Assembly: GCA_018105865.1 (NCBI GenBank)
Contig: CM030841.1
Coordinates: 12,568,182 to 12,632,181, forward strand
Length of the DNA: 64,000 nt
Reading direction: 5' to 3'
Source: Metaphire vulgaris
Lineage: Eukaryota > Annelida > Clitellata > Crassiclitellata > Megascolecidae
Shown: in pieces, positions 35,985-47,967 of the stretch
Position numbering within the stretch: position 1 is the stretch's first letter
Layout: each line of letters begins with the position of its first letter
Translations under genes and position numbers: made by a program
The notes under the pieces: model-generated
What the model saw: only the letters and a program-made list of their open reading frames with translations
Database searches by the model: none
What the model was told of the DNA's origin: nothing

Positions 35985-36158
35985 TGTCTCTCTGTCTCTG
36001 CCTACCGTGTCTCTGTCGGTCTGTCTCTCTGTTCGCCCTCTCCCTCCCTCTTCCTCTCTGTCTGCCTGTCGCTCTGCCTCTTTGTCGTCGTCTCTGCCTC
36101 TGTATGTCTGTCTTTCTCTGTCTCTGTCTCTGTCTCTGTCTCTGTCTATGTCTCTCTT

Positions 36159-36231
<73 letters not shown>
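35985..36231. repeat. (TCTG)n/(CT)n pyrimidine tract
   Basis: About 150 bp of TCTG/CTGT-type units pass into a perfect CT run of about 70 bp. Open frames on both strands are repeat artefacts. Confidence 0.97.
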
Positions 36232-36234
<3 letters not shown>

Positions 36235-36657
36235 CTACTTGCAACTCCAAACAATTCCTCAGAGCACTGGAGTGCCTACGATTGATATCTTCATTGGTTA
36301 GAATTTATTCAGTGAAAGTGCATTATTATTTTTTTATTATACTAGGTGCTTACTGTTTCCTTGTAATTGCCACAGAGCGTGAGCCCCTAATCTCCATCTT
36401 CTTGTACTCTTCGCTGGCAATGAGTCCATGACAACATCTCGGCATCGACTTTGAGAATCAACAGATTACGAGAAAAATAACAACAGTTACTGTAAAATGA
36501 ACGGAGAAATGTTAAAACGTTCGCTAGACAATCGCAAGAACTTCAATTGTCTGTATTCAAAGCAGATTTTTTCCTTCAAATTATTTCACCGCAGTACCAG
36601 AATTTCATCGATCTGTAAACATTTTGATCCAACTTTGACGAAAGTCAGACAGTAGCC

Positions 36658-36723
36658 ATGGTTAGACCTATATGTTGTGTCCTCTCTGCTGCTGTTCTAC
36701 TTCCCCAGACAACGATGATCGCT
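36658..36723 (+). CDS. Orphan first coding exon with a signal peptide
   Basis: A good start context (GTAGCCATGG) opens MVRPICCVLSAAVLL then PQTTMIA, and the exon stops at a consensus donor GCT|GTAAGTTCC. The residues look like a signal peptide. It may start a secreted protein encoded downstream, perhaps the carbonic anhydrase whose next known exon is at 49,663. However, this exon ends in phase 0 and that one needs one carried base, so at least one more exon would be required. It could also be a chance match. Confidence 0.4.
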
Positions 36724-37032
36724 GTAAGTTCCCTCTCCATAACTGATATGTAGAATTAGTTTTAGATTTCAGCGCTTGGCGCTGTTTAAGCGCCTTAGGC
36801 TCTTAGGCCTACACGTCAATGAAATCGACAGACGCGCTCGTAATGCGCGCGTGTCGTAGTAGGCCCATTGATGAATGTAGGCCTACAGCAGGGGCGGCGA
36901 AAACACAAAATCCAACGATACACACGTATTAGAAGCGATAAACGATTTAGCCTTAGTTAGACTAAAGGCTCACTCTTCAAGTTGAGACTTTAGGTTGTCG
37001 GTCTGCAAGGAGTGTAGCGACTAGAAAGAGAC

Positions 37033-37127
<95 letters not shown>

Positions 37128-37584
37128 AAAGGCAGAGACAGAGACAGACAGGCAGACAGAGATAGAGAGAGTAAAGTAAAGTAAGTAAAGTAAAATCTCG
37201 TAAACTTCTACAGCGCCCCAGAAAGCAGCACTGCTAGCAGTAGCTGCTTATTCTTATGCGCTTAATCTTTCTTGAAATAGCTATAGACAGGGTGGTTTGT
37301 CGGCCGGGCAAAGGTCAGTGTATCCATGAGGCAGCAGAGAGACAGAGGGAGAGGGGAAGAAGATGGAGGGTATTCTGAATTGATTCTGCTTCGAAGCAAC
37401 CGTCGACTGATTGTAACTCCATTGCCAAAATGGCGATGTAGAAGCTTACTTTAGCTGGTCATCGGGTGATAATGGCGTGTGTGTGTGTATCATCTGCAAG
37501 ACTATTATGGCCTACTAGGCCCATACAAAGCGCATGGGTTTAAGAACAATAATAGAGTATTAGACTTAGGCGTAGGCCATACAG
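36724..37584. repeat. Non-coding with a (GA)n run
   Basis: Contains a perfect GA array of about 95 bp (37,029-37,122) followed by CAGA units. No gene seen. Confidence 0.7.
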
Positions 37585-37777
37585 CAGTGTTTAATCTAGG
37601 CCGTTTCCGGGGAAAATCGCCCTTTTTCGCCCTCGGAAATTTCAAATATTCCCCCGGAAATTTTGGAATACTGCATGTACTAACAGCGGCCCCTAGCATA
37701 ACCCCCCACCCGGCTTTGTCAGTTTTTCCCCGGCTTTTTGAGTCCCCCCGGAGTCCAGGAGTCTAGATTAAACACTG
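37585..37777. mobile_element. CAGTGTTTAATCTAG-family MITE
   Basis: Ends CAGTGTTTAATCTAGGCC and GAGTCTAGATTAAACACTG. Flanks CCATACAG and CCCTACAG agree at 7 of 8. Same family as 57,953-58,136. Confidence 0.83.
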
Positions 37778-38563
37778 CCCTACAGCATCTTCAGGATTTT
37801 CAAAGCTTTTTCTGACTCTAATCGGGGGCCAACCATTTGTTGTTTCGGTATTAGCATTTATAGGGTTTACTAACATTAATTAGAGAAATGTTATGGCTTT
37901 TCAAGTTTTAAACGACTTTAAATCGGTGCTTTTTCTGACTGGACGGCAAGCCCTTTGCAGAGTCTATTTTTTAGATTCATTAATCAGAAAACGATGGGCG
38001 TTTTGACTCCTGCCTTTGTCATCCCTTGCAGAGTTTATAGATTCCGTCTATGACGGAGTTTGTAACGATCCGCGTTTTCATTTTAGATTAGACCACAATA
38101 ACAAATAATCATTATAATAAAATAATAATAATAGGGCCTAAATAATAAAATAAAATTGGCATTTAAGTAGGATATAGGGGGGCCTTTAGGACAAATATCG
38201 GGCATAAAGGAGAATCTACGACAGGCCTATAGGCCTACATGTCCTTGATATTGTTTGTGGTTGCTTCGTCTAGACCAGAACTAGAACAGGTGTTTACATT
38301 TAAAATAGAACGCCAGGCGAATATAAACCTAATTGATAGCATACGCGTTTCAAAAAATATAAACGGCTTAGATGATATGCATCGTATGACAATGGGATTT
38401 TGTTTTTTAGACCTACTGTAGGGTCTATGGCTATGAATATAATCCAGACGCCCTTCACCTGGTAGCATTTCGAAATGCATCTGATTTATAGTCTAACGCA
38501 GGTTTTTAAAGGAATCATAGATGTGAATTATGTGGAAAGACATTAAAATAGACAACCGAAGAG

Positions 38564-38905
38564 CAGGGACGTAGCCATGAATGTGATTTGGGGAGGAGTA
38601 TAAATCTTTTAAAAAAACTTTTAAAATCTTAAAAACACATTAAAAATTTCAAGGTAGTCTGATTTTTAAGGGGGTGTATATATGCCGATATATCCAGTGT
38701 TTATTCTAGCCACCTTGACATTGGGGGAGTTTGAAATGTTTGGGGGAACAAGATTTGTCTCTCCACGCTTTTTTGGGGAGGGATTTCCATCTCCAAGCCA
38801 ACGTATACAAATTTTTTTTTGGGGAATTTTAAAACTTGGGGGGATTCCCCCCAAAAGCAGGCCTAGAATAAACACTGGATATATCGCCCCGTCGCTACGC
38901 CCATG
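38564..38905. mobile_element. CAGGGACGTAGCCA MITE, outer element
   Basis: Left end CAGGGACGTAGCCATG and right end CGTCGCTACGCCCATG; flanks CCGAAGAG and CCGAATAG agree at 7 of 8. It is interrupted by the element at 38,695-38,877. Its GGGGGTGTATATATGCCGAT resembles 47,570-47,740. Confidence 0.75.
38695..38877. mobile_element. CAGTGTTTATTCTAG MITE nested in another MITE
   Basis: Inverted ends CAGTGTTTATTCTAG and CTAGAATAAACACTG. Perfect 8-bp duplications GATATATC at 38,687-38,694 and 38,878-38,885. Being inside 38,564-38,905, it is the younger of the two. Confidence 0.9.
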
Positions 38906-39605
38906 CCGAATAGTGAGATTTAGACGAATCGTATACGACATTTAAACGGTTCGAGAATTTTAGTGAATGAAGCAGCAGTAATCTTGCTTCAACATCTAGC
39001 TGTGTTAATATTTTGTTATCTCAAACAACGCAAGATTTCAGATGACAAGTAATTAATTGGTCTACGGAAATTGTGAGCTTGCTCGGGCCTTCGGGGGTTG
39101 GGAATTGGGGGGGGGTGGATTTCGCCCTAACAGGCCTGGATAAAACGCTGCGTACGACCATTTAGCGACATTGCTGGCAGCGTTTTAGAAAGACTGCAGT
39201 TATTGTTAAAAATTATTAGACAAATTCGTTTTGCTTTCATAATTATATCCATTTTAATAGTGGTTCCGATATAGCGCTTTAAATTATTGTTAAACTGAGA
39301 TGTTCATATTGCGAGTCGAAGGCGAGACAAAAACGACATTAAACAACAAATGATTGGCCCCCATGATTACGTTGCCCCCTCCCAACGTCTGAGTCGAAGG
39401 CGAGACAAAGACATCGAGACTGATTTTCCAAAGAAAACTACTTCTGCTATCAATGCATTACTTAATAATACTAAAGATTCCAATCGCTCACTTAGGCACC
39501 TTCTATAAAGTCCTACATAAAAGTCCAGAAAATAGCACCATAACAGAGACGTCATTTCACTGTTTTTTTGCAAAACACTTTTGACCTGACAAGAACAAGC
39601 AAAAA

Positions 39606-39606
39606 G

Positions 39607-39636
<30 letters not shown>
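39606..39636. repeat. Poly(T) run
   Basis: About 30 T. Before it (39,545-39,600) lies an AGAGACGTCATTTCACTG end of the family complete at 59,482-59,736, here reversed and cut. Confidence 0.85.
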
Positions 39637-39637
<1 letters not shown>

Positions 39638-39840
39638 CATCAGCCGTTTATAACGGTTAGTTACTTTTAGACTAGACTTTACTTTAGGGCATGTAAAAAA
39701 CTAAATTTAAACAAAAAAAACTCAAAACGATCAAATGATTTAAGCACTGTATTTACTATTTAAAGACCGAAAACGATCATTTCTAGTGCTTCGTTACCTC
39801 GAACTAACGTTTTTATATCCGACCATCGACGATTTTCCAA

Positions 39841-40016
39841 CAGGGACTGTTTTCTAAGAACAGTTTATCACTGCACTAAACTCGGAAAATCTGTGGACAT
39901 CCGCGCAAAACACAAGCAAAAAGGTCGTCCAGATAATTTATCACTACACAAAGCACAGAAAATTGCATTTTATAACTGCACATTTTGTGTATCACTGCAC
40001 GTTAAAACAGGCCCTG
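39841..40016. mobile_element. CAGGGACTGTTTT MITE
   Basis: Ends CAGGGACTGTTTTCT and AAAACAGGCCCTG; inner words TTATCACTGCAC and GTGTATCACTGCAC are repeated. It carries ACAAGCAAAAAGGTCGTCC at 39,912. Flanks TTTTCCAA and ATTTCCAA are similar but offset by two bases. Confidence 0.68.
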
Positions 40017-40043
40017 TAATTTCCAAACATACTGTACGTAAGC

Positions 40044-40392
40044 CAGTGTTTATTCTAGGCCCTTTTGGGGATTCCCCCCCCCAAAAAAAATGAAAAAATT
40101 ATCCCCAAATTTTGTTATATGTTGCATGGGGAGATGGAAATTTTCGCCCCTTCCCCCCAAAACAAAAGTGTGGCGACGGTTTTTTTAATTTTTTGGAGAG
40201 GGGAAAAAAGGAAGATTGTCATAGAGCGTTTAAGAAGGGAAAACGGGCAGATGACCTTTTGTTTTTGCTCGTCACCGCATTTTTATAGGAAAATGACCTT
40301 TTTTTGCTCGTCAACATTTTTGAGACGTCAAACCTTGTCCCCCCCAAAAATTTCAAAATCCCCCAATGTCAAGGTGGCTAGAATAAACACTG
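40044..40392. mobile_element. CAGTGTTTATTCTAG-family MITE
   Basis: Ends CAGTGTTTATTCTAGGCC and GGTGGCTAGAATAAACACTG. Perfect 8-bp duplications ACGTAAGC at 40,036-40,043 and 40,393-40,400. Contains ATGACCTTTTGTTTTTGCTC at 40,251. Confidence 0.9.
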
Positions 40393-40628
40393 ACGTAAGC
40401 ATTTCAACGCACTTCCATTCATCCGCGAAAGTAGGCCAACTAATAGGGCCCCTAGTAAGTTTTATTATTAATATATAAGTGATGAACCGCGTAACATTGT
40501 GCTGGATAATAATAGCCTACTAACAGCGGCATTTGAATCAAGACCAAAAACGGTCAAATAGTGAAAACGACTGAAGTCCGTTGGAACGAGCGAGCAGAAT
40601 GAATCGAGGAATCTTCACCAGAGCTTAC

Positions 40629-43600
40629 TGGAGGCACCGCCAGGTGGCTGACGTCCCACGCGAACCGAGGTACCATCGGCAGCGTTGTTTTCCTTGGCCT
40701 ATAAGCAACAAAATCAAAATTCCAGATAATTTTTTTTCTCTCATGAAAAATCATCTGCGGAAAGGCCTTTACTATCCATCGGCACATTATTATCTATTTC
40801 ACAGTTTTCCAAGTTTCTTGCTGAAAGCCAAGAACAGTCAGAATAAAATTAAGAACAAGTGAGAAATCTCGACTGAACTTCCCGCCCTCCCTCTCCATTT
40901 TTCCCAATTGTTGAGGTCCGCTGCGCTGTGGAAGAAGTACTCGAATACAGTTAGCATTAAATGCTCGCATTTCTAGACATAAATTATTCTAGGTGTGTCA
41001 GTTACCGAAGCTGCAATCGTTTCAAAAAATCGAACTCAGAGAATTTATACGAAATAAAAATAAATAAATCAAAAGGTGGCTTCATCCAGATTGTGAAACG
41101 TCGAAGATTTGGCAAGATGTGCATCTTCCAGAAAATTGCGAATACTCCTCCTATGATGATGCACAGTGGCGGTTCCAAGAACTCTTGGTAGGGGGATGCA
41201 ATGAATTTCTAGGAAGATCCCGCCAATTGTCAACGGAATTTAGGCTATGTAAACGGTTTAGAAGAAATCTGTAGATTTGATTTATAAAATATAATGTATT
41301 AAGATTTGACAATGTATATAAGCCATTTTAGTCTGGTTGTACAAAGTCATAGTGCAGAATCGAGTTTTTATATTGCTGGAAGCGAATTTGTCGATGACAT
41401 TGTCTATGGATATGGTTATGTCCATATCTTTGTGGATATACATCAAGGCTAATCAGTTTAGACGATCGTCTTCCACTGAAGACGCATTTTTGATGGGCCG
41501 GTGGAGGGGGGATGCATCCCCCAGTCATCCTCAACGTGAAACTGAAACCGACCCTGATGATAGGCGTTTAGATTTCGGTCGCGTGTCCATAGGTCCAGGG
41601 CCAGCCTTACGAAGTGAGAGGTCTCTGGCAATTAAGTATAATATGAGAGGCCTTCCTTAGACGCCCGCCGACCAAGACAATAATACATGGTGCAGCATGC
41701 CGAGAAGTTAGAACTCAGTATGTTATTACATATCATGTTCTATATAGAATAATCACAAGTTCACAACGTATAGGCCAGTGTCTCGCAAACTGTGTGCCGC
41801 GGCACACTAGTGTGCCGCTAGAGATTCCAGCTGTGCCGTGAAAGAATTTCAGAATTTTACTATTATTTTAATTTTTTTGTTCCCCTTTCTAAAAATTTGC
41901 CGGATGAGCAAGTGTAAAAATGGCGTCATATATAGAACCTCACACCAGCCTGCGGCACAGCCTACAATACAATATATCGGACATCCATTTTTTTATATAA
42001 CGTTGCGCGCGCAACGATACAACTGCCAGAAATTAACGTCTTTCGTTGACGTCACCGTCCTTGCGACCTTTACAATGTAAAAACAACAGCGTCTGAGCGC
42101 GTAAGGATACATTTGACCCAATTACCGTTTTGAAATTATTACATTGCATGTGTTGAGATGTTGCAATAGTAGGGTAACTATAAGTATAGTAACAGTTGAA
42201 TTTGATGCTTTTACCGAGATTTAGCCCTATGAAATTTGAAATGGATAAATTTTTGGCAAGATCTGAGAAAATGCAAGGTGAAAACGACACTAAGGAAAAC
42301 AACGGCGAGAATCTACAGTCTATGAACGTTACTTTCGCGTTTGTTACATCTACATATCATTATATGTGACTGCAGACCCGGCAGTTCCTTAATAAAGAAC
42401 ACTCAATTTAATAAATTGTTGGTTGGTTTTGTAATTTTATGAAGAATGTGCCGTGAAAAAAATTTGTTCTGTTTAGTGTGCCGCGAGGTAAAAAGTTTGC
42501 GAGACACTGGTATAGGCCTATAGGCCTAACGCTCGAATGTAACGATACTTCTCTAATTTCGCTGTGTAACTGTCAGTGGCGTAACCAGGATTACGGGATA
42601 GACGGATTAGGGGGCCACGTCGACATTTTGGGGTGAGTCATGTCAAGGACTGTGAACGTTTCCAGCATATTGCCTACTACCCCGTTCTGCCGTCCACATT
42701 TCTCGACGGTCAAATTTTTTAAGATTAAAAGTGGGAAACCCTATTCAGTGGGAGGCTCAGGGCAGCCGCCCGTACTGCCCGCCCCCGAGGCCGGCCCTGC
42801 ATGGGTCCTACCAGTGCAGGACCATCTCTCACCGTCTTTTGGTTCGCTTTTGTGTCGCTGTCTTCGTAAGCTTCTCCGGTTATTGGATTGAATCCTTGAA
42901 TAACAACAAAACGGACGGGAATTATTATTCAGAAATAATTATTACTGGAAACGTCTAAGAGTCCCTGATAATTTTATTAAGAAAAACTATAGAAAGATCT
43001 GAATTAAGATACTATAGGCCTATGTCACAGAATCGGGAAATTCGCTAATCGGATTTGGAAAAGATTACGGTGAAGTATAAAAGCGTAATTAGAAAGTCAA
43101 ACGCACTTAAATTAATAAATGTGCCTATTTAGTAAAATTTCAGCTGACTGAACTTATCGCATAGTTAGGCCTACATACGCATTACGCATGATGAATGGAC
43201 GCATAACTGTAGTAACAACCAGTGTTTATTTTAGCCACCTAGACATTGAGGGGAGTTAAAAATGTTTGGGGGCAAAAAGTGTCTTGAGAAGCAGAAAAAT
43301 TCATCCTTAGGCCTACATCCTTATATTTTCCCTCTCCAAAACCCTGACAAGCAAAAAAAGGTAATCCATAAATATTTCCCTCTCCAAATAACCTAACAAA
43401 AAGGTCATCCTTATATTATTCTTCAAATACCCTGACAAGCGGAACCCCCTCCTCACCCTTCGTTACATAATGCCTATTTTTTTTCTTTGGGGAGAATTTC
43501 CCCAAGCCAAAATATCAAAAAAATTTGGGGGAGAATTTCAAACTTTGGGGAGGAGAATTCCCCCCATAAAAGGCCTAGAATAGACACCGAGTAACAACAC

Positions 43601-43875
43601 AATTTAACAAATTACGAACACGTGACTTACCTTTTCGAGTATTCGATGTCCTCTTTTTGTCCGGTGTTTCCGACGAACTGTCGCCGCTGCCTTGCTTGAC
43701 CTGTTGTTTCTGCTGTGCGCCCATTTCCGACGAAGAGGCTGGGTCACCGCCGCTGGCGAATACGCTGGACGGAAGGCGGTCCTTCGCTGGCCGCGATTTC
43801 TGCTGCTGCTGCTGCTGTTCCGCTGAATCGGTTCCAAATATGTTGCTGCTGGCTCCACCTGGCGGCTGAAGAACC
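40629..43875 (-). CDS. JPT1: Jupiter/HN1 (JPT)-like protein, two internal exons
   Basis: JPT1/JPT2 (HN1, HN1L) are small, disordered, microtubule-associated proteins built from PPGG and SNIFG-type motifs. Exon 43,875-43,631 encodes (R)VLQPPGGASSNIFG, then a run of six Gln, RLPSSVFASGG and a Ser/Lys-rich stretch ending SSETPDKKRTSN, before a consensus donor. Exon 40,698-40,629 encodes AKENNAADGTSVRVGRQPPG with GAS, again followed by a consensus donor. The repeated RV-x-QPPGG-x-S motif in both exons supports the family. The two exons do not join in phase (one base left over against phase 0), so another exon should lie between them. The first and last exons were not found. JPT1 and JPT2 cannot be told apart here. 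Confidence 0.72.
41776..42509. mobile_element. 734-bp non-autonomous hAT (Charlie-like ends)
   Basis: Left end CAGTGTCTCGCAAACTGTGT with CCGCGGCACACTAGTGTGCC; right end GTGTGCCGCGAGGTAAAAAG then CGAGACACTG. These GTGTGCCGCGGCACAC-type ends are known from Charlie/Zaphod hAT elements. Perfect 8-bp duplications GTATAGGC at 41,768-41,775 and 42,510-42,517. No transposase frame. It lies in a JPT-like intron. Confidence 0.88.
43220..43590. mobile_element. CAGTGTTTATTTTAG-family MITE
   Basis: Left end CAGTGTTTATTTTAGCCACC, right end GGCCTAGAATAGACACCGA (mutated). Perfect 8-bp duplications GTAACAAC at 43,212-43,219 and 43,591-43,598. Contains GACAAGCAAAAAAAGGTAATC at 43,346. It ends 41 bp from the donor end of the large JPT-like exon. 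Confidence 0.85.
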
Positions 43876-43989
43876 CTATAGCGAGGATTGCATCGTGAAA
43901 ATTAATACTCACTGCAAGTAGTCTATCTAATAATATACCTATATACGACAAGGCCAGCGGAAGCATAGACTTTGATTATCGCTAGATGG

Positions 43990-44860
43990 AGTGTCTAATA
44001 CTGTCTATGGTATCCGAAAGTGAAGCCAGTTTTTCACCAATTTACATGCAGTGCCAGTCAGAAATATTCTAGACATCTCGACAGCGGTTACCATAACAAC
44101 ACTAGGTGCAAAATGGCGGAAAACTTGCTTCAACTTTCGACTATCTTTACCATAGATAGACGCTAATTAAAAATGATCTGAGCAGAAGTTTAAGCTAATT
44201 TGCCGCCATCTTTGCTAAGCTTTAGACAATGGCTACCATGGTTACCGTAGACATCACCGTAGAGCTTTTAATACAAGCCCCGGTTTCTATTAAAACAAAT
44301 GGTTTTATACCACGGCTGTCTGAACCCACCAATGCAGGCTTCTGTTAGGAGTTTTACGGTAATTTGAACACGCTTAACAAAATGGTGGATACTGGCTTAA
44401 CTGGCAGACACCGTAGGCTCGTTCTATTGATAATTAAATTCTATGGATAGCACTGTGATGGTTACAGGCGGTCATAGTAAAAAAATACGGCCGCAGGTAC
44501 GTTTAGTAAAAACGTCAGTATCTAAGACTCGCCCAAAGAATTTCACATGTGATGTTGAACGGAAACGATATGGGATTAGGCCCTATTGATGGTGGAGCCC
44601 TTCCAATACGCAAGGGCAGTTTCATTCTGCCTAATAAACAGTTCCATATTACATGCTGACTCATCCAATGCCCAAAAGCGGATCCGAACAGATAATCTCA
44701 TGACCGTGGTAAACGCCAGAGGGAAGTCTTTTCTTTCGTATTATTCTGTCTACGTACTTGACCGTTACTTTGGAGTTGTCTGCGTCGGTTATCTGATCTC
44801 CCGAATCCATCGAGAAGCTGGAACAACTGGAGCCGTATTTCCACGGCAATTAATAAATTA
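43990..44860. other. No supported gene
   Basis: Mostly unique-looking sequence. A minus-strand frame of 62 codons (44,849-44,661) contains KVTVKYVDRIIRKKRLPSG but I cannot assign it; it might be an exon or an old LINE. Confidence 0.35.
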
Positions 44861-44997
44861 ATAATAATAATAATAATAATACTTCCTCTCAGTTCGGGTG
44901 TGAGTATTCGAAACCCCGTTTGTAAATCGGTCTTTTATCTTTGCGCAATCGGTCGCTCGACGTTGTTCAAATCCTTCGCCAAGCTCAGTACTCGGAG

Positions 44998-45039
44998 GAT
45001 GAGGAGGAGGAGGAGGAGGAGGAGGAGGAGGAGGAGGGC
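44998..45039. repeat. (GGA)n microsatellite
   Basis: About 12 GGA units. A shorter ATA array is at 44,861-44,880. Confidence 0.9.
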
Positions 45040-45269
45040 AAGAGGAGACGGAGATGCGGTGATTCAAAGGCTGATTTCAGCCGATTGATGACGTCATGTG
45101 ATGAGGAGGCTCAAGGAGGCTCGATCCTCACTGCATAACCTGCGCCTTAGCATACATGGCAAAATAGGGCAGAGGATATGGCTGGCGTTTGGCTGGCCCA
45201 ACGTGCGTCTAGCCGTTGGCTCTGGTTTTAGCACGCACGCATCCCGGTTCATCGCTCTTACGCCTTATA

Positions 45270-45450
45270 CAGGTTTCTGCTTTCTCTCTCTCCCTCTCTC
45301 TCTCTCTCTCCGTTTGTCTGCCTGTATGTCTGTCTCTTCTCTCTCTGTCCTCCTCTCGTTTATCTGCCTGTATGTCTGTCTCTTACTGTCTGTCCGCCTC
45401 TCAGGTCAGTCAGTCTGTCTGTCTGTCTGTCTGTCTGTATCTCTCTCCAA
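45270..45450. repeat. (CT)n / (TCTG)n tract
   Basis: Interrupted CT and TGTC units. Open frames here are repeat artefacts. Confidence 0.9.
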
Positions 45451-45810
45451 CCACACCCGTGACCCGACTGATGACTGATAATGCGGAGGATCATATTATG
45501 AAAAGGCCAATTCACACTGGACTGAATGCTGTATTTCTCAGAGCGTTTCAAGAGTTTTTAAACTTATAAATCGATCGATTCTTCATCATTGACCGATGTT
45601 ACGAACGGACTTTGGACATAATCGAAGACAACTAATCGCGTATTAGAATCCGTGCATCTGTATGACTTAATAATTAATTATTAAAAACTGTAACCTCCCA
45701 AATATAATATATTCCATGTTTTAGACCTCGTACAGTTGTCCTCTTCTTTCTGAGTCAAATGATCAAATCGCTACAAAGAAGCAACTTTAGGCTATATCTA
45801 AGAACAACGT

Positions 45811-45890
45811 TGGTGTGTGTGTGTTTGCACGTGTGTTTGAGTGTGCTTGTGTGTGTGAGTGTGTGTGTGGGTGGGTGGGTGTCTGTGGAA
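45811..45890. repeat. (TG)n-rich tract
   Basis: Degenerate TG units with GGGT interruptions. Confidence 0.85.
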
Positions 45891-46074
45891 GTGGAGGGTG
45901 GGCTCATATACACACTGAGTACATTAAAATCTTCTCTCTGACGTTTCTATCAAAGGCACTTTCAAAAGGGCAGCAGTCTTAATTTTTAATACGAAAGGTT
46001 GAAAAACTTTGACAGAACACTCTAGACGACATCCAGAAAAGTCAATTCGAAGTCGTTCTCGAGCCCCGCAGGAT

Positions 46075-46270
46075 TCATGGGGCCAGGGCCGCCGAGAGAA
46101 ATTCCGGGCCCCGGAACAAAAAATTTGCGAGCACTTATGAAAAATTTATCAGGTCTCGGAAAACCTGACAAGCAAGAAAAACGTTTCAATTCTCCAAAAA
46201 ACACCCTGACAACCAAAAAATCATATCGTCACCGGATCTGGGCCCCTGAAAACTCCATGGGCCCCGGTAC
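46075..46270. mobile_element. Degenerate CATGGGGCCAGGGCC element
   Basis: CATGGGGCCAGGGCCGCCGA at the left and CTCCATGGGCCCCGG at the right suggest inverted ends. GACAAGCAAGAAAAACG lies at about 46,167. I could not fix a target duplication. Confidence 0.4.
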
Positions 46271-46445
46271 AATGTACCGGCTGCACCCCTCTACTCAGGC
46301 CTGCATGGGGCAGCGTTGGGCTACTGTACGTCCCCTTCAGCCATGCACGCAAAACCACGGATACGCGGCTAGTGTATCGTAAATAGCGAGCCTGTTTCAC
46401 TCGAGCAGCTTTTTACCACTGCTACTCATTTTGTCACTGCCCTCT

Positions 46446-46560
46446 GGAGAGTAAACGGCGATCCGACCTTAGGGCTGCTGCTGGCATCGAACCCGCGACC
46501 TTCGGACCACCGTGTCAATGTTCTTATCACTCTGATAACTTCTTCCCACCTTCTAGTGTC
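46446..46560 (-). mobile_element. tRNA-derived SINE, copy 3 (5' part)
   Basis: The reverse complement holds GGTGGGAAGAAGTTATCAGA, then a B box GGTCGCGGGTTCGATGCC and CCCTAAGGTCGGATCGCC. Only the tRNA-like head and start of the body remain. Confidence 0.7.
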
Positions 46561-46698
46561 GACACCAACACTCTATTAACCATAACCGAACAAGACTAAG
46601 TATGTGTGCCTGGAAAGAAATTGAGAAAATTGCCTAGACAATCTTTGATAGCTTTCCAAGCATAATATAGAAACACGTTTTATTCTGATGCAGTCACC

Positions 46699-46878
46699 CA
46701 GTGTTTTAAACAGGCCTGTTATAGGGTGAGATCCCCCCCCAAAAAAAAATCCCAGCACTTACACAAATTCTGCATTGAACTGTGTGTCTTTCCCTCCAGC
46801 CAAGTCAACCCCCCACCCCACCCCCAAAGGCCTCAATTCCTCCTCTCCCCAAAGGCCTGGAGTCTGGATAAAACACTG
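46699..46878. mobile_element. CAGTGTTTTAAACAGG MITE
   Basis: Ends CAGTGTTTTAAACAGGCC and GGATAAAACACTG. Perfect 8-bp duplications CAGTCACC at 46,691-46,698 and 46,879-46,886. Confidence 0.85.
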
Positions 46879-47189
46879 CAGTCACCTCTTTCCTGTTGAA
46901 GGATCTTCTGAAGACATCGAATTTGTTGTCGCTAGGAGCTAGTGCGAGAAACGTCGGATCAAAACTCCTACGATGTGCTAAAGCTATTGCAATCCTGAAA
47001 CCGAAGAAGGGTCCTAAATTTCCAACCATTTAGAGATCATTGCTAGCAATATGCTTCAAACTCCTAGAAAGTTCGCTAAGAAGAAGGAATTCGACCTCGC
47101 GGTCTTATCGTCCAAATACTGTAAATTCAACGTTATCATTACCATTATCATAATCATCGTTTACATATTATGATGTTCTATTTGTCACA

Positions 47190-47265
47190 TAGTAAGAAAT
47201 GATTTAATTTTGTATGTTTAACCTGTATAATCTTGAGAAATAAAAATTGATTGATTGATTGATTA
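47190..47265 (+). mobile_element. LINE-type 3' tail with (TTGA)n
   Basis: TTGAGAAATAAAAATTGATT with further GATT units, a common 3' terminus of LINEs. The coding part is not present before it. Confidence 0.5.
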
Positions 47266-47274
47266 ACCGCACGT

Positions 47275-47540
47275 GGATCAAGACCAGTTTCTGTACAACT
47301 CTTTGCGCTGCCATTCTTTCCTGTTCAATTGCTCCGTGACTAAGATCCTGTAAACTGCTTCCACGCTATTCTTCAATATCAACATCACACCATCCTTTGC
47401 GTGGTCTTCCTTTCTTATTGGCACCCTCCACTATCCCAAAGATTATAACTTTGATATTTCTATCCTCTTTAATTCGGCATATGTGTTAAACTAGATGGAG
47501 TTTCCTTTGCAACATGGTTTGCTTGGGCTGAATTCTCTGA
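47275..47540 (-). mobile_element. LINE C-terminal fragment
   Basis: The minus strand reads IVEGANKKGRPRKGWCDVDI then, after stops and shifts, ERKEWQRKELY. This is the GRPxxxW...RxxWR ending of LINE reverse transcriptases, decayed. Confidence 0.62.
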
Positions 47541-47569
47541 TAGAGTTCCTTATTTGTGATAATTTCGAC

Positions 47570-47740
47570 CAGGGGCGTAGCGACGGGGGGTATATCGGTG
47601 TATATACCCCAAAAACAGTCTACCTTAAAGTTTTTTATGTGGTTTATATGTTGTTATATATATGTGGTTTATATGGTTTATAGTGAAGATTTATACCCCC
47701 AATATGTATACCCTAAATCAAATTCCTGGCTACGCCTCTG
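47570..47740. mobile_element. CAGGGGCGTAGC MITE
   Basis: Ends CAGGGGCGTAGCGACGG and CTGGCTACGCCTCTG. Perfect 8-bp duplications ATTTCGAC at 47,562-47,569 and 47,741-47,748. Interior has GGTGTATATACCCC. Confidence 0.87.
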
Positions 47741-47967
47741 ATTTCGACCCACCCAATAATTGTTAGTATCGTCCTACGACATATACATGGCATCTACTAT
47801 TTGACTGGTTCAGCTTAGTTCTAAGTTCTACAGTCTCTCCAGTTAGTAGAATTATCGATTCAAACTGCGAAATCCATAACTAGAAGTTAAAAATAGGCAT
47901 ATGTCTTTGAAGTAATAAGAGTGCTTCAAACTATGTGCATTTATTACATAGTCTGACAATTCGTAGG

